A stretch of 64,000 nucleotides of DNA from Salinicola rhizosphaerae (lineage in GTDB: Bacteria; Pseudomonadota; Gammaproteobacteria; Pseudomonadales; Halomonadaceae). Made by a program: the position numbers and the translations under genes. The stretch spans positions 309,161-373,160 of the forward strand of contig NZ_BMZI01000004.1 in the NCBI RefSeq assembly GCF_014652715.1, read 5' to 3'. The notes below the pieces were generated by a model. That model did not search any database, was not told the origin of the DNA, and saw nothing but the letters and a program-made list of their open reading frames with translations. This document shows, piece after piece, positions 18,737 to 29,487 of the stretch; the stretch's first letter is position 1, and the number at the start of each line of letters is the position of its first letter.

Positions 18737-19654
18737 ATGGGCATCTTCATTTTGCGGCGAATCATCGTCGCGCTGAGCGTGGCGCTGACGATTTCGATCA
18801 TCAGTTTCATGCTCTTGCATCTCTCGGGCGACCTGGCGGCTTCTATTGCCGGGCCCGAGGCAACGGTCGAGCAGGTCGAGCAGATTCGCGTCGATTACGG
18901 TCTCGACCGGCCGATCATCAATCAATACCTGGACTGGTTGGGTGGCGCGCTGCAGTTCGACTTCGGCCGCTCGTACTACTACCAGAGCACGGTCGTCGAT
19001 CTGATCGTCGATCGTATGCCTATCACCTTGACGCTGGGCGGCCTCGCGCTGGCCATCGCCGTCTGTGTATCCATCCCGCTGGGCGTCGTGGCGGCGATCC
19101 GGCGTGACACCTGGGTCGATCGATTGGCGCTGCTGTTCGCCGTGGTTGGCCAGGCAATGCCGAGCTTCTGGTTCGGCTTGACCCTGATCGTGGTATTTGC
19201 AGTCACACTGCAATGGTTGCCTGCCGCCGGGGCAGGTAACTGGCAGAACTTCGTGCTGCCGGCCATTGCGCTGGGCTATTACGCGACCCCAGCGATGATG
19301 CGCCTGACTCGGACCGGCATGCTCGAGGTGCTGGAGTCGGATTACATCCGTACCGCACGTGCCAAGGGATTGAGAGCAGGATCGGTTATCTTCAAGCACG
19401 CGCTGCGTAATGCCGTGATCCCGGTGGTCGCGCTCGCCGCGGTGGAGCTGGGCTTCATGCTGGGCGGTTCTGTCGTGATCGAGTCGGTGTTTTCGCTCAA
19501 TGGCCTGGGCCAGTTGGCCTGGGACGCCATCTCGCGCAATGACTATCCGGTAGTTCAAGCCGTGGTGCTGATCATTGCCATGTTCTACATCGTGCTGACG
19601 CTGCTGGCGGATATCGCCAACGCTGCGTTGGACCCCCGTATCCGCACACGCTGA
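18737..19654 (+). CDS. Dpp/Opp-type ABC permease (DppB-like)
   Basis: This is a 305-residue inner-membrane permease with about six membrane segments. It starts MGIFILRRIIVALSVALTIS, typical of DppB, and has the coupling loop DYIRTARAKGLRAGSVIFKHALRNA near 205-228. It forms the pore with the DppC-like partner, which follows by 10 bp. The GGGAGCAAGC sequence just before the ATG holds the ribosome binding site. Confidence 0.94.
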   Translation: MGIFILRRIIVALSVALTISIISFMLLHLSGDLAASIAGPEATVEQVEQIRVDYGLDRPIINQYLDWLGGALQFDFGRSYYYQSTVVDLIVDRMPITLTLGGLALAIAVCVSIPLGVVAAIRRDTWVDRLALLFAVVGQAMPSFWFGLTLIVVFAVTLQWLPAAGAGNWQNFVLPAIALGYYATPAMMRLTRTGMLEVLESDYIRTARAKGLRAGSVIFKHALRNAVIPVVALAAVELGFMLGGSVVIESVFSLNGLGQLAWDAISRNDYPVVQAVVLIIAMFYIVLTLLADIANAALDPRIRTR

Positions 19655-19664
19655 GGCGCACATC

Positions 19665-20623
19665 ATGACAGCTTCCAACGTTTCATCTGCTGGCCCCTCG
19701 GTACCATCCTCCAGCGCGACCGGCCCCAATACCAAACCGATGGCGCTGGGCGAGATTCCGCTGCCGGCTCCCGTATGGTCGCGACTCACTCGGCGGCTGT
19801 TCGGCCACCGCGGTCTGACCATCGGCCTCTGCCTTGTCGCTCTAGCGGTATTGATTGCGATCTTCGCGCCGCTGCTGGCGCCTCACGACCCCTATTTTCA
19901 GGACATCGCCAACCGCATGGTGCCGCCAATCTGGCACGATAAAGGCACTTGGGAGCATGTGCTGGGTACCGACAAGCTGGGGCGTGATTATTTGAGCCGG
20001 CTGCTTTACGGCACCCGCATTTCGCTAACGATCGGGCTGATCGCCGCGCTGATCTCCGGTGTCATCGGTACCACCTTGGGCGTGCTGGCGGGCTACTTCG
20101 GCGGTCGTGTCGATGCCGTCATCAGCTATGTGATCACGACCCGACTGGCGATGCCGGTCGTGCTGGTTGCCCTGGCGCTGGCATCGCTCACGGGAGGCTC
20201 TCTGGTCACGGTGATCGTGCTGCTGGGCCTGCTGCTGTGGGATCGCTTTGCGGTGGTGTCGCGCTCCGTGACCCAGCAGCTGCGCGACGCCGAGTATATC
20301 TACGCGGCCCGCACCCTGGGCTGTTCGAGAGCCTACATTCTGGTACGCGAAATCCTGCCCAACATCACGGGTGCGTTGATCGTGGTGATCACCCTCGAGA
20401 TGGCCCATGCGATTCTGCTGGAGGCGACGCTGTCGTTCCTCGGCATGGGTGTGCAGCCCCCGTTGCCGTCCTGGGGGCTGATGGTCGCCGAGGGCAAGGC
20501 CTACATGTTCTTTCAACCCTGGGTCATCGTCATTCCTGGGGTCGCACTCTTTCTCCTGGTTCTGGCGATCAACCTGTTGGGCGACGGGCTCAGAGATCTC
20601 AACGCACCGGGAGGACGCAACTG

Positions 20624-20624
<1 letters not shown>
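19665..20624 (+). CDS. Dpp/Opp-type ABC permease (DppC-like)
   Basis: This is a 319-residue permease. The N-terminal 40 residues are Ser/Thr/Pro-rich and cytoplasmic. It then has a first membrane helix (LTIGLCLVALAVLIAIFAPLL), the periplasmic GTDKLGRDYLSRLLYGTR motif found in DppC, and the coupling loop DAEYIYAARTLGCSRAYILVREILPN. The stop codon overlaps the start of the ATPase gene by one base (TGATG), showing translational coupling. Confidence 0.94.
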
Positions 20625-21621
<997 letters not shown>

Positions 21622-21625
<4 letters not shown>

Positions 21626-22653
21626 GTGCGCTATCGAGGATCGTTTCACCCGCGGCCTCGCCGTCCCCGCCGTCGGCGCCACCCGAGGCGACGAATCGGC
21701 AGCCCCCGGCGCTGGAACTCTGCGGTCTCTCCAAGCACTTCACCCTCGGCGGCGGTCTGTTCAAGCGTGGCCGCACGCTTGGCGCCGTCAACGAGGTGTC
21801 CCTGCGGATTCCCCGCGGGCAGGTGATGGGGCTGGTCGGTGAGTCCGGCTGCGGCAAGAGTACCCTGGCCAAGATGTTGCTGGGGCTGACGACGCCGACT
21901 GACGGCGATGTGCTGGTAGACGGAAAGCCCTTGCGAGGCGCCGACCAGAAAGCACTGGCTCGGCACATCCAGCCGATCTTTCAGGATCCGTATTCCTCGC
22001 TCAATCCGCGCAAGCGGATCGAGCAGATCGTCGGGTTGCCGTTGGCCATTCATGGACTGGGTTCGCCGCGAGAGCGTTCGACCAGAGTCGCCGACATGCT
22101 GGATCTGGTCGGCTTGCCCAAGCGCGCCGCGCAGCAGACGCCCGGCCAGCTTTCCGGTGGCCAGCGCCAGCGGGTGGCGATCGCCAGGGCGTTGATCATG
22201 AGGCCGGGTATCGTCATCTGCGATGAACCGACTTCGGCGCTGGATGTGTCGGTGCAGGCGCAGATTCTGAATCTGCTGCTGGATCTCAAGCGGGAGTTCG
22301 GCCTGACGTATCTGTTCATCAGCCACGATCTGGCGGTCGTCGAGCACCTGGTCGACCGCCTGGCGGTGATGTATCTGGGTCGTATCGTCGAAGAGGGCAC
22401 ACGCGAGCAGATTTTCGGCAATCCTCGCCATCCCTACACCCAGGCACTGCTGGCCTCGGCACTGACGCCGGAACCCGGGCTGGGGGTGCCCGATATCGGC
22501 TTGAATGACGCGATGCCGGATCCCAGCAATCCGCCGCCGGGTTGCCCGTTTCATCCGCGCTGCCCCAAGGCTGAGGCCACTTGCCTGGAGACTCGACCAC
22601 GTCTGGAAGACGTCGGTACCCCAGGGTCGCGGGTCGCCTGCCATTTCGCATGA
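21622..22653 (+). CDS. Dpp/Opp-type ABC ATPase (DppF-like)
   Basis: This is a 343-residue ATPase with a Pro/Ser-rich N-terminus, then Walker A GESGCGKS near 74, signature LSGGQRQRVAIARAL near 175, and Walker B VICDEPTSALD near 200. It ends with the cysteine-bearing CPFHPRCPKAEATC tail of the family. The ATG overlaps the previous stop (ATGA). It completes the two-ATPase importer. Confidence 0.94.
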
Positions 22654-22704
22654 AGATCATCCTTCAGATATTCGATTTTTCGCTCAGTTCGAGGAGAGTA
22701 ATTC

Positions 22705-24123
22705 ATGGCGCGACATCAGGCGCTCGAGCAGGTTTGGCACACGTTCGACAGCGGGGATTTTCGGCAGCTGCTGGATGCCCGTATCGCGGTACGCAGCGAG
22801 AGTCAGGAGACGGGCCGCGACAGCGAGCTGCGACGCTATCTGACCGACTTCGTGATCCCCGAGATCGAAAGCCTGGGATTCACCTGGGAGATCGTCGATA
22901 ACCCGGTCGACGGTTTTGGCCCGTTTCTGCTGGCCGAGCGCATCGAAGCCGATGCGGCGATGACGCTGCTCACCTACGGTCATGGTGATGTCGTGCGCGG
23001 CTATGACGAGCAGTGGCGAGATGGGCTTTCACCCTGGCGGATCGTGGTGGAAGGAGAGCGGTGGTATGGCCGGGGTACCGCCGACAACAAGGGACAGCAC
23101 AGCATCAACCTGAGCGCGCTGAAGAGTGTGATCGAGGCGCGCGATGGCAGGCTGGGCTACAGCGTCAAGCTGATCCTCGAGATGGGAGAGGAAACCGGAT
23201 CGCCTGGCCTGAAGGCGGTTTGCGAAACCTATCGTGAGCGCTTGGCCGCGGATCTTTTCATGGCATCCGATGGTCCGCGATTGTCCGCGGATTCGCCCAC
23301 ACTGTTCCTCGGCTCGCGAGGTTCGTTCAACTTCGATCTTCACCTGCGCGCTCGCCATGGGGCGCACCATTCTGGAAACTGGGGCGGCGTGCTCTCCAAT
23401 CCGGCGACTCGGCTGGCCAATGCTTGGGCGACACTTGTCGACTCTCAGGGTCGGATAATGATCGAGGGGCTGCGGCCACCGGCAATCCCCTCTGCGGTCA
23501 GCGAAGCGGTGAAGTCCCTGACCGTTGGCGCGACGCCCGGCGATCCTGCGATCGATAGCCACTGGGGCGAACCAGGATTGCTTCCCTCAGAGCGCCTGTT
23601 TGCCTGGAATACGTTGGAGCTATTGGCGATTAAGGCCGGCAACCCGGACGCGCCGGCTAACGCCATCCCCGCCGAGGCCTACGCCCACTGTCAGCTGCGA
23701 TTCGTCGTTGGTAGTGACCGAGAGCATTTCATCGATCACCTGCGCCAGCATCTGGACGCCCATGGCTTCGAGGATATCGAGGTCAGTAGTGCACGCATGT
23801 CGCAGATGAACGCGACCCGACTCGACCCAACGGACCCCTGGGTCGGCTGGGCGCTGGCATCAATGGCCGAGTCCAGTGGCAAGACGCCGACGCTTCTGCC
23901 TAATCTCGGCGGCTCGTTACCCAACGATGTCTTCGCCGAGACGCTGGGGCTTCCGACGCTATGGGTCCCGCACTCCTACCCGGCGTGTTCTCAGCACGCG
24001 CCAGACGAACACGCATTGGCGAGCATCGTGCGCGAAGGGTTGGGAATCATGGCCGGATTATGGTGGGACCTTGCCGAACAGGGCCAGGACATTTTGAAGG
24101 AGCGAGAAACATGGCATCGTTGA
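22705..24123 (+). CDS. M20-family metallopeptidase
   Basis: This is a 472-residue M20 amidohydrolase. The metal ligands of the family are visible as H93 and D127 (YGHGDVV and GRGTADNKG), with the catalytic/metal glutamates E162-E163 in MGEETGSPG, and a C-terminal H in SQHAPDEH. M20 enzymes cleave peptides, N-acyl amino acids or carbamoyl groups. It is longer than the CPG2-like neighbour and may act on a dipeptide-like molecule delivered by the importer. It starts 51 bp after the ATPase gene and its end overlaps the start of the next gene by 13 bp. Confidence 0.88.
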   Translation: MARHQALEQVWHTFDSGDFRQLLDARIAVRSESQETGRDSELRRYLTDFVIPEIESLGFTWEIVDNPVDGFGPFLLAERIEADAAMTLLTYGHGDVVRGYDEQWRDGLSPWRIVVEGERWYGRGTADNKGQHSINLSALKSVIEARDGRLGYSVKLILEMGEETGSPGLKAVCETYRERLAADLFMASDGPRLSADSPTLFLGSRGSFNFDLHLRARHGAHHSGNWGGVLSNPATRLANAWATLVDSQGRIMIEGLRPPAIPSAVSEAVKSLTVGATPGDPAIDSHWGEPGLLPSERLFAWNTLELLAIKAGNPDAPANAIPAEAYAHCQLRFVVGSDREHFIDHLRQHLDAHGFEDIEVSSARMSQMNATRLDPTDPWVGWALASMAESSGKTPTLLPNLGGSLPNDVFAETLGLPTLWVPHSYPACSQHAPDEHALASIVREGLGIMAGLWWDLAEQGQDILKERETWHR

Positions 24124-25301
24124 ATGAGATCGGGACGATGGCCCGCGCCTGGCTCACCGACCAGCACGACGCGATGGTCGAGTGTTTGGAAACGCTGGTG
24201 AACATTGACTCCAATAGCCACGACAAGGTCGGTACCGACGCGGTGGCGGACGTCATCGTCGAATGGCTGGAAGCGGATGGCATCGAGGTGATTCGCACGC
24301 CGCGCGCGCAAGCCGGCGATATTCTGGAAGCTCGACTCGAAGGGGACGGCAGCGATACGGCCCACGGTCACGTCTTGATGATGGGGCATCGCGATACGGT
24401 TTTCCCGACGGGTACCGTGGTGAAGCGAGGCTACACGCAGCAAGGTGATACGGGCTACGGTCCGGGCGTCGCCGACATGAAATCCGGACTCGTGCTCAAT
24501 ATCTTCGTGCTGCGCGCGCTCAAGCGACTGGCGCCGCTGCCGTTTCCGGTGCGAGTGCTGTTCACCGCGGACGAGGAGATCGGTTCGCCGGACGGCAGTG
24601 CGTTCATTCGCGAAGCCGCCACCGGAGCGCGTGCCGTGTTCAATGCGGAGCCCGGCCGTATCAGCGGTAATGTGGTGACCGGCCGCAAGGGCGGCGCGGC
24701 GTTTCTGATCGAAGTGACAGGCAGGGCGGCGCACTCCGGTGTCAGCCACGCCGACGGCGCGAGCGCGATCGAGGCGCTGGCACGCAAGATCGTCAAGCTG
24801 CATGCGTTGACCGACTACGCAACTGGCGTGACGACGAATGTCGGTCTGATCGAAGGCGGTGTTTCGCGAAATACCGTGGCACCTGCCGCGAGCGCTCAGC
24901 TCGATACGCGTTTCGTCACCAATGAACAACGCGTGGCCTTAATGGGCGCCATCGAGGCCATCGTCGCGGAGGAGGAAGTGCCCGGAACGCGCGCCACGGT
25001 TCGCCAGACTTCGGGCTTTCTGCCGATGGAGCCGAGGATGAGCGAAGTGCTCTTCGCACGCTACCGCGCTCAGGCCGCTGCACTGGGGTTCGATGTCGAA
25101 GGCGAATTTACAGGCGGCTGCTCGGACGCCGGCACCACGGCCAGCATGGGGATCCCTACGCTCTGCGGCACGGGGCCGGTTGGCGCGAAGATGCATACCG
25201 ACGATGAATATTGTCGTCTGGAAACGTTGGTACCCCGGGCACAGGCTGTCGCGATGACGGTTTTGAGCCTGACGTCATCGGTTCGACGACCGACGCAATA
25301 G
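24111..25301 (+). CDS. M20 peptidase, glutamate-carboxypeptidase (CPG2)-like
   Basis: This is a 396-residue M20 peptidase. Metal ligands sit at H93 (GHRDTVFP), D122 (GVADMKSG) and E155-E156 (TADEEIGSPDG), with a later E in NAEPGR and a C-terminal H in AKMHTDDEYC. This set matches CPG2-type carboxypeptidases that release a C-terminal glutamate or similar residue. The ATG at 24111 is preceded by AAGGAGCGAG and overlaps the previous gene by 13 bases in another frame. No signal peptide is visible, so it acts in the cytoplasm on imported substrate. Confidence 0.9.
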   Translation: MASLNEIGTMARAWLTDQHDAMVECLETLVNIDSNSHDKVGTDAVADVIVEWLEADGIEVIRTPRAQAGDILEARLEGDGSDTAHGHVLMMGHRDTVFPTGTVVKRGYTQQGDTGYGPGVADMKSGLVLNIFVLRALKRLAPLPFPVRVLFTADEEIGSPDGSAFIREAATGARAVFNAEPGRISGNVVTGRKGGAAFLIEVTGRAAHSGVSHADGASAIEALARKIVKLHALTDYATGVTTNVGLIEGGVSRNTVAPAASAQLDTRFVTNEQRVALMGAIEAIVAEEEVPGTRATVRQTSGFLPMEPRMSEVLFARYRAQAAALGFDVEGEFTGGCSDAGTTASMGIPTLCGTGPVGAKMHTDDEYCRLETLVPRAQAVAMTVLSLTSSVRRPTQ

Positions 25302-25634
25302 TGTGACGGCGGATCGAGCCAGGCGTCAGCGAAATCAATGTGAGCGGAAAGTGAGCAGCCGGTAACGCGAGATGTGACACCTGGTCATCGGGGTTTTGAA
25401 AGTTACTTGTAGACACATTTTGTATCTATGCAGATGCAAGAAGGCGCATAGCGATACGATGGTTGCGTCCGTTCGATATGTGCTACCCGGCATACTCGAG
25501 GGTGTCTCCAGGGCGAACTGCCCGGGCCGGCGCAGGCTCTTCACTGCTGACCGCTGCCAACCACGGCAGCGCCGCCGAAGAGCCCGATGCGCGTAACGAT
25601 AACGTGACAACCATTGCATACCAGGGAAATTCCG
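25302..25634. other. Intergenic stretch, 333 bp, no gene; structured leader
   Basis: No supported coding sequence. AT-richer sequence around 25390-25430 could hold a promoter. Downstream are two hairpins: a small one, GGGC/GCCC at 25511-25523, and a long one at 25530-25592 described separately. These would lie in the leader of the small gene at 25635. Confidence 0.6.
25530..25592 (+). promoter_or_regulatory. Long two-tier hairpin in the 5' leader
   Basis: GCGCA plus GGCTCTTC (25530-25542) pairs with GAAGAGCC (25577-25584) and TGCGC (25588-25592), with a CGA bulge. Inside it GCTGCC (25553-25558) pairs with GGCAGC (25565-25570) over an AACCAC loop. No T-run follows, so it is not a simple terminator. 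It ends 42 bases before the start codon at 25635. Confidence 0.6.
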
Positions 25635-26090
25635 ATGTCGACCGTATCCGCTACCGGCAACGCCGGTTCGTCCGCCTCCTCCGCAAGCTACTCCTCCTTC
25701 GAAGACCAGCTGACTTCGACACAGTCCAGCAAGATACTGGCGGACTACGTCAAGGATCATGGCGGTGCCGTCTGGAAAAGCGACCTACAGAAACTGGCCG
25801 ACAATGCCAGTGGCGATACGCCGAGCGAGGTGTCGGCGGCGGCGAGCTATATGCTGAGCCACCCGGATGTCTACACCACCATCGAGACGCTCGACAATCC
25901 AAATGCCGACGGGCTGTCGGGTCACTGGAACTTTTCGGATGCTGCCAACGGCGCGTTGGGCAGCACCGGTGCCATCGCCGATCTGAAAGATGTCTTCGAT
26001 AGGGCGATCGAGAGTTCGGCCGAGATCACCAAGCTCACCACCGAGAAGAAGACGGGGCTCGACGCGACCAAGCAGCGTCCGCAGAACTGA
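25635..26090 (+). CDS. Small HrpK/NolX-like protein, function unknown
   Basis: This is a 151-residue protein with a Ser/Ala/Thr-rich N-terminus (1-32) and no signal peptide. The middle resembles repeat units of HrpF/NolX/HrpK type III translocator proteins: ILADYVKDHGG, then SDLQKLAD, then AASYMLSHPDVYTTIETLD, and NADGLSGHWNFSDA. The likeness is to a pattern, not a proven relation. The C-terminus is Lys/Thr-rich. AGGGAA lies seven bases before ATG 25635. No secretion-system genes are in the window. A structured leader precedes it and a hairpin terminator follows. I cannot assign a role. Confidence 0.6.
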   Translation: MSTVSATGNAGSSASSASYSSFEDQLTSTQSSKILADYVKDHGGAVWKSDLQKLADNASGDTPSEVSAAASYMLSHPDVYTTIETLDNPNADGLSGHWNFSDAANGALGSTGAIADLKDVFDRAIESSAEITKLTTEKKTGLDATKQRPQN

Positions 26091-26130
26091 TCGGCGCCTT
26101 GTCCGCTGCCGAATACCGGCACCGGAACTC

Positions 26131-26160
26131 AGAACGGGAAGCCTTGGTGCTTCCCGTTCT
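26131..26160. terminator. Convergent hairpin terminator
   Basis: AGAACGGGAAGC (26131-26142) and GCTTCCCGTTCT (26149-26160), loop CTTGGT, between the small gene (+) and prolyl aminopeptidase (-). The T content after it is low, so efficiency is uncertain. Confidence 0.75.
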
Positions 26161-26187
26161 GTCGTTCTGTGCGTGCCTTTCGTGGGG

Positions 26188-27204
<1,017 letters not shown>

Positions 27205-27395
27205 TTACCAGCGATTGGCGTGCCTCATGGACGATATCGATGCCATCGGAGCGCGTCGGCCGGGAAAAGGCGGCGCCGAGCGTTGTCAGTACGGCGACCT
27301 CTGCTACCATCGTCGGCATTCAGTCGACTTCGGAACTCGCGCCGAGGTGACTCTCAATTCTCGACATCGCTGGAGGTCGGCCGAGAAGCGGCCGA

Positions 27396-27785
27396 ATGAC
27401 AGAGTCCATGAAATCACGTTCCCGGGAGACCGGCTTTCGGCATCTCGTCTACTCCACGAGCTACTCACTGAAAGGCCTGGTCGCGGCCTTTCGCAACGAA
27501 GCGGCATTTCGTCAGGAGCTCGCGCTTTGCGTCGTACTGGTGCCGCTGGCCTACTGGATCGGTGAAAATCCCATCGAGTGGCTGGTGCTGGTCGGCAGCT
27601 GCATCTTCGTGCTGATCGTCGAGCTGCTCAACAGCGCCGTCGAGACGGTCGTTGACCGCATCGGCCCCGAGCACCATGAGCTCTCCGGGCGGGCCAAGGA
27701 TATTGGCTCTGCCGCCGTCATGCTGGCGCTGGGTATGGCAGCGATTACCTGGGGCCTGCTGGCGTACCAGAAATTCTTCGGCTGA
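27396..27785 (+). CDS. dgkA: Diacylglycerol kinase
   Basis: This is a 129-residue integral membrane kinase of the small prokaryotic DgkA type. It phosphorylates diacylglycerol released in membrane-derived-oligosaccharide or lipid turnover. It has three membrane helices and the catalytic segment VELLNSAVETVVDRIG near 75-90. The N-terminal amphipathic part SYSLKGLVAAFRNEAAFRQE is typical. An ATG at 27408 is a second possible start. It is a single gene, 254 bp from pip on the other strand. Confidence 0.95.
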   Translation: MTESMKSRSRETGFRHLVYSTSYSLKGLVAAFRNEAAFRQELALCVVLVPLAYWIGENPIEWLVLVGSCIFVLIVELLNSAVETVVDRIGPEHHELSGRAKDIGSAAVMLALGMAAITWGLLAYQKFFG

Positions 27786-27792
27786 CGCCTGT

Positions 27793-28425
27793 TCAGCGGC
27801 TTGTGAGGTCCGTCGGGTGATCCACATCACGCCAGATGCCGTCATCGTCGACCTCGACGGTGAGGACGGCTTGCCGGTTGACGCAGACAATCTCGCGAGC
27901 GCCTTCGCCGGCATGCAGCGTGGCCAATTCCGCCCAGAAATCCCGGCCGAACAGCACCGGATGACCCGAGCGGCCTCGGTATCGAGGTATGACGATACGC
28001 TCGGTAGCAGCGTGCGCGATCAGCGCTCGACAGGTTGCCATGCGTAGCCATGGCATGTCGCCAAGCATGACCGCCGCGGCGACGGGCGGGCAGGCGTCGC
28101 TCGTCCGATCGGTACCGTTCAGATGGCGAAACGCATCGCCCAGGCTTGCGGCGAGTCCACGTTCGGCGTTCGGTGCGACGATGACATCGATCTTGGCGCC
28201 CTCCGCCGAGCGGAGCAGCGCACCGATGTCGTCTCCCGGACGAACGACCAGAGCGCGTCGGTCGAAAACCTGGCCTGCGTTGTCTACCGTGGCCTCCAGC
28301 AGCGTTCGGCCGTCGGGCAGTCGCGCTCGACGCTTGTCGCTGCCGAAGCGAGAGCCGACGCCGGCGGCCATGATCAGCGCGACCACGTGAGGTCGCGGCT
28401 CAGAGTGCGTCACGGGCTCTGCCAC
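27793..28425 (-). CDS. MobA-like molybdenum cofactor nucleotidyltransferase
   Basis: This is a 210-residue nucleotidyltransferase-fold protein with the NTP-binding loop MAAGVGSRFGSDKR near 19-32 and MLGDMP near 117. Such MocA/MobA-like enzymes attach CMP or GMP to molybdopterin for enzymes of the xanthine-dehydrogenase class. It overlaps the 3' end of the XdhC gene by 26 bases, so the two are coupled. No molybdoenzyme gene is in the window. Confidence 0.85.
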   Translation of the reverse strand: MAEPVTHSEPRPHVVALIMAAGVGSRFGSDKRRARLPDGRTLLEATVDNAGQVFDRRALVVRPGDDIGALLRSAEGAKIDVIVAPNAERGLAASLGDAFRHLNGTDRTSDACPPVAAAVMLGDMPWLRMATCRALIAHAATERIVIPRYRGRSGHPVLFGRDFWAELATLHAGEGAREIVCVNRQAVLTVEVDDDGIWRDVDHPTDLTSR

Positions 28426-29380
28426 GGCGCACCCTGAGCACGTCGGCCACGACCGCCAGCGCGATCTCCGCAGGCGTCTTGCTGTCCAGGTTCAAGCCGA
28501 TCGGCATGTGGATGCGGGCGATGGCATCGTCGTCGAGGCCGCCGGATCGCTTCAGCCTCTCGGCACGTTTCTCCGACGTGCGCAGAGAACCCATGACGCC
28601 GATATAGAAAGCCGGCGTGCGTACCGCCTCGATCATCGCCAGGTCATCGAGTCGCGGGTCATGGGTCAACGCGACGATGGCCGTGGCAGCATGGACGGCG
28701 CCGGAGCCGATGAACAGCGAGGGCAGGACGGACTGGATCTCGACTCCCTCGAGATCGAAGCCTCGGCGTGCCTCTTCGCGCGGATCGCAGACGATCACCT
28801 CGAAGCCCAGCGCCCGCGCGAACTCGGCGCAGAACTGCGATACCGGCGAGATGCCGGCGATGATCAGCCTCAGCGCTGGCCCCACGCGGAGACGAATGAT
28901 GTCGCCATCGCGTTCGACGCGAGGGCCATTTTCGCCGGCCTCGACGAAGCGCTTGCGACCACTGCCGAGGTCGATGTGACGCACCAGCGAGCGTTGCCCG
29001 AGCAGCGTGGCGTGCAGCACCTCGAGATGCGTCAGTGTCTCGGCGTCCGGCGTCAGTCGCTCCACCAGCACATCGAGAATACCGCCGCAGGGCAGTGAGA
29101 CCTGTGGCGATTCGTCGGCGCCTTCGCCGTATCGAACGACGGTGAGCGACTCGGCGAATTCGCCTTCGGCGATGCGGCCGAGAAAGTCCTCCTCGATGCA
29201 GCCGCCGGAGAGCGAGCCGACGTGGCTGCCATCAGCCTTGGCGACCAGCATCGATCCAGGTTCGCGGGGAGAGGAGCCGAACGTCGCCAGCACGCTGCAG
29301 AGCCAGACGGTATCACCGGCGTTGGTCCACGCGAGTGCGGTTTCCAGCACTTGAAGATCGAGATGTTGCATGAGGGTCAT
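28400..29380 (-). CDS. XdhC-family protein (molybdoenzyme maturation)
   Basis: This is a 326-residue XdhC/CoxI protein. The N-terminal XdhC domain shows TFGSSPREPGSMLVAK and GSLSGGCIEEDF (about 30-65); the C-terminal Rossmann domain shows SPVSQFCAEFARALGFEVIVCDPRE and ALTHDPRLDDLA. Family members insert the sulfurated molybdenum cofactor into target hydroxylases. It precedes and overlaps the MobA-like gene, making a two-gene maturation unit. The start could also be the ATG nine bases downstream (MQHLDLQ). Confidence 0.9.
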   Translation of the reverse strand: MTLMQHLDLQVLETALAWTNAGDTVWLCSVLATFGSSPREPGSMLVAKADGSHVGSLSGGCIEEDFLGRIAEGEFAESLTVVRYGEGADESPQVSLPCGGILDVLVERLTPDAETLTHLEVLHATLLGQRSLVRHIDLGSGRKRFVEAGENGPRVERDGDIIRLRVGPALRLIIAGISPVSQFCAEFARALGFEVIVCDPREEARRGFDLEGVEIQSVLPSLFIGSGAVHAATAIVALTHDPRLDDLAMIEAVRTPAFYIGVMGSLRTSEKRAERLKRSGGLDDDAIARIHMPIGLNLDSKTPAEIALAVVADVLRVRRGRARDAL

Positions 29381-29487
29381 CTTGGGGTGGAGTCGAAGCT
29401 ACTAGCGTAATCGATGCGGCGCGAAGGGCTAGCGCGAACGTGACATCCCCGGTCCATTTCGCAGGATCGGGCAAGTATCACGGTGGA

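Noticed and set aside
18341-19822. Long open frame (493 codons) antisense to the importer genes
   Set aside because: Rich in His/Arg/Gln with no domain; it spans the boundary of two real genes.
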